A stretch of DNA of 5,590 nt, taken from JALHRI01 sp044351685 (GTDB lineage: Bacteria; Pseudomonadota; Alphaproteobacteria; Rickettsiales; UBA3002). The number at the start of each line of letters is the position of its first letter. The stretch's first letter is position 1. A program made the translations under genes and the position numbers. This document shows, piece by piece, positions 4,298 through 5,590 of the stretch. A model generated the notes under the pieces. That model ran no database searches and was not told the origin of the DNA. It worked only from the letters and a program-made list of their open reading frames with translations. The DNA lies in assembly GCA_044351685.1 (NCBI GenBank), contig JBILFK010000109.1, forward strand, positions 1 to 5,590, given 5' to 3'.

Positions 4298-5439
4298 TAT
4301 TTTACTGCCCTCGCAATGAGTTCGGGTATCTCGGCTAGCGGTAATTCCGCATGCACAAGTTTTGCTTCAACCACCGCTTTGGGCATGCCCCACACCACAC
4401 TGCTGGCGCGATCTTGCGCAACCACATAGCCACCAGCCTTCACCACCTCGCGGGCCCCTGCAAGCGCATCGGCGCCCATGCCGGTAAGTACAATCAACAT
4501 CAAATGCTCGCCGTAAATTGGCACTAAACTGCGCAGCATCGGGTCGGCCGAAGGCCGGCAATAATTCTCTGGTGCCTCCTGATTTAGTTTTATCACCACC
4601 TCGTGCAGTCGCTTCACGATTGTCATGTGATAATCGCCGGGCGCGATGTAAATCGCCCCAGATTGTACCACCTGATTATCTTTGGCTTCAAAGCAGGGAA
4701 TGCCACTGGCCTTTGCCAAATGCTGGGCAAACGTGGCAGTGAAGCCTTCGGGCATGTGCTGGGTAATAAACACCGGCACAGTAAGTTTTGTCTGCCGCAA
4801 GTTTTCAAACAAGTTAAGCAGCGCTTGCGGCCCCCCGGTGGAAGAAGCGATCGCGATAGCATAGGGTTTTACAAACTGTTTGCTGGGCGTAACGGCAGGT
4901 ACGGCCTCGGCTTCCGGTGTTGGCAATGGCACCACCGTCGGCGAAGCGGAAGATTCGGCAATCGCCGCCGCAGAATCGGCTGCCAGCGGCGAACTTTTAC
5001 TGCGACCTGCAAGCACACGAATTTTTTGGCGTAGCGTGCCAAAAAAATCTTCCATTGTCGCCGCATCCTGCGAGCTAGGCTTGGTCATGATATCGAGCGC
5101 CCCAAGCTTTAATGCCTGCATCGCAGTTTCCGCATGCTTTTCGTTAAACGCAAACACAATCATAATTTTTGCATGCGGAGCAACATTGCGCAGCGTTGGC
5201 AGCGCAGTTAAGCCATCCATTTCTGGCATTTCAATATCGAGCAAAATCACTTCGGGCTGCACACGCTCAGCGACTTCAATGGCCATTTTGCCGTCGCTGG
5301 CACTTGCCACCAGATTAAACCGTGCATCGTTTTGCAAGGCACGCGAAATCAACCCGCGCACCACGGCGGAATCATCTACCACCATAATACGAATGGGCGC
5401 CTGTTCTTCAGTTGGCAAAGCGGAAGCTTTTAATGTCAC
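4297..5439 (-). CDS. cheB: Protein-glutamate methylesterase CheB
   Basis: This 380-residue response regulator has a receiver (15-140) joined to a methylesterase (about 190-378). It removes methyl groups from, and deamidates, chemoreceptors, opposing CheR, and is activated by CheA phosphorylation. The receiver has Asp22-Asp23, phospho-acceptor Asp68 (LLDIEMPEMDG) and Lys120 (MTKP). The residue after strand 4 that is normally Thr or Ser is Phe96 (IMIVFAFNE). The catalytic triad is readable as Ser200 (IASSTGG), His228 (TQHMP) and Asp324 (TGMGADA). SADPMLRSL and SSVVWGMPKAV are also family blocks. The 147-190 linker is long and Ala/Ser/Pro-rich. The start is GTG (5437-5439), supported by GGGAG nine bases upstream and by its fit to the receiver N terminus. 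The gene lies 15 bases after the cheY stop, and its own stop overlaps the cheR start. Confidence 0.97.
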   Translation of the reverse strand: MTLKASALPTEEQAPIRIMVVDDSAVVRGLISRALQNDARFNLVASASDGKMAIEVAERVQPEVILLDIEMPEMDGLTALPTLRNVAPHAKIMIVFAFNEKHAETAMQALKLGALDIMTKPSSQDAATMEDFFGTLRQKIRVLAGRSKSSPLAADSAAAIAESSASPTVVPLPTPEAEAVPAVTPSKQFVKPYAIAIASSTGGPQALLNLFENLRQTKLTVPVFITQHMPEGFTATFAQHLAKASGIPCFEAKDNQVVQSGAIYIAPGDYHMTIVKRLHEVVIKLNQEAPENYCRPSADPMLRSLVPIYGEHLMLIVLTGMGADALAGAREVVKAGGYVVAQDRASSVVWGMPKAVVEAKLVHAELPLAEIPELIARAVK

Positions 5440-5454
5440 GCAACGTTGCTCCCA

Positions 5455-5590
5455 TTAGAGTAATCCTAATTGTTCCAGTTTGCCGCGAATGATTTCTTCA
5501 TCAAACGGCTTCATCACATACTCGTTAGCGCCTGAAATGAGCGCTTCCTGAATTTTGCTGAATTCATTTTCTGTAGTGCAGAATATCACC
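5455..5590 (-). CDS. cheY: Chemotaxis response regulator CheY, C-terminal end (partial)
   Basis: This is the last 44 codons of a single-domain receiver whose start lies beyond the right edge. The visible part begins VIFCTTENE, containing the strand-4 Thr switch, and continues with ALISGANEYVMKPFDEEII, whose Lys in MKPF is the conserved receiver lysine, ending KLEQLGLL and TAA (5457-5455). The FCTTEN and GANEYVMKPFD pattern is typical of alphaproteobacterial CheY encoded just before cheB. Phosphorylated CheY binds the flagellar motor switch. The phospho-acceptor Asp is outside the window. The gap to cheB is 15 bases and holds the cheB ribosome site, so the two are in one operon. Confidence 0.9.
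   Translation of the reverse strand, partial: VIFCTTENEFSKIQEALISGANEYVMKPFDEEIIRGKLEQLGLL

Noticed and set aside
4540..4560. GC-rich palindrome (CGGCC-GAA-GGCCG) in cheB
   Set aside because: It is short, lies inside conserved coding sequence (CRPSADP) and is explained by codon choice.
4829..4836. Run of C in cheB as a possible frameshift
   Set aside because: The frame reads smoothly through the run into the catalytic IASSTGG motif with no family residues lost.
1..5590. CRISPR arrays, tRNA or rRNA genes, insertion sequences
   Set aside because: No repeat-spacer pattern, cloverleaf, transposase or terminal repeats were seen. The window is almost fully occupied by the listed genes.

Overview
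The window looks like a chromosomal motility and cell-cycle locus of an alphaproteobacterium. The main evidence is an essentially complete CtrA response regulator, a family restricted to that class, together with a cheY-cheB-cheR order and a FliI/FliJ pair whose sequences fit the same group. Base composition is moderate, not the very high GC of Caulobacter. The genus cannot be fixed from this sequence.

Layout from left to right. Positions 1-138 (+) hold the 3' end of pdxH (pyridoxamine 5'-phosphate oxidase). Convergent to it on the minus strand is a compact fliI > fliJ > small lipoprotein series (2404 down to 140). Its genes overlap by 4 and 11 bases, so it is probably one transcript. A 244-base AT-rich divergent region (2405-2648) separates fliI from ctrA. 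It is packed with TTAA half-sites, including two exact TTAA-N7-TTAA CtrA boxes, a GANTC site sitting in a plausible -35 element, a second plausible promoter with a perfect TATAAT, and two small perfect hairpins in the ctrA leader. ctrA (+) ends in a strong intrinsic terminator. Convergent to ctrA, and entering from the right edge, is a chemotaxis operon on the minus strand: the cheY 3' end, then cheB, then cheR.

Working together: CtrA is the master regulator that in many alphaproteobacteria turns on flagellar and chemotaxis genes. Here it sits between the ATPase and chaperone of the flagellar export apparatus on one side and the adaptation module (CheR methyltransferase, CheB methylesterase, CheY output) on the other. 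The shared intergenic region suggests that CtrA regulates its own gene and fliIJ. No mobile element, RNA gene or CRISPR array was seen. The most interesting items are the ctrA/fliI control region with its leader hairpins, a nested inverted repeat around the ctrA terminator that reaches into the cheR 3' end, a Phe at the normal Thr/Ser switch position of the CheB receiver, and an uncharacterised lipoprotein attached to fliIJ.
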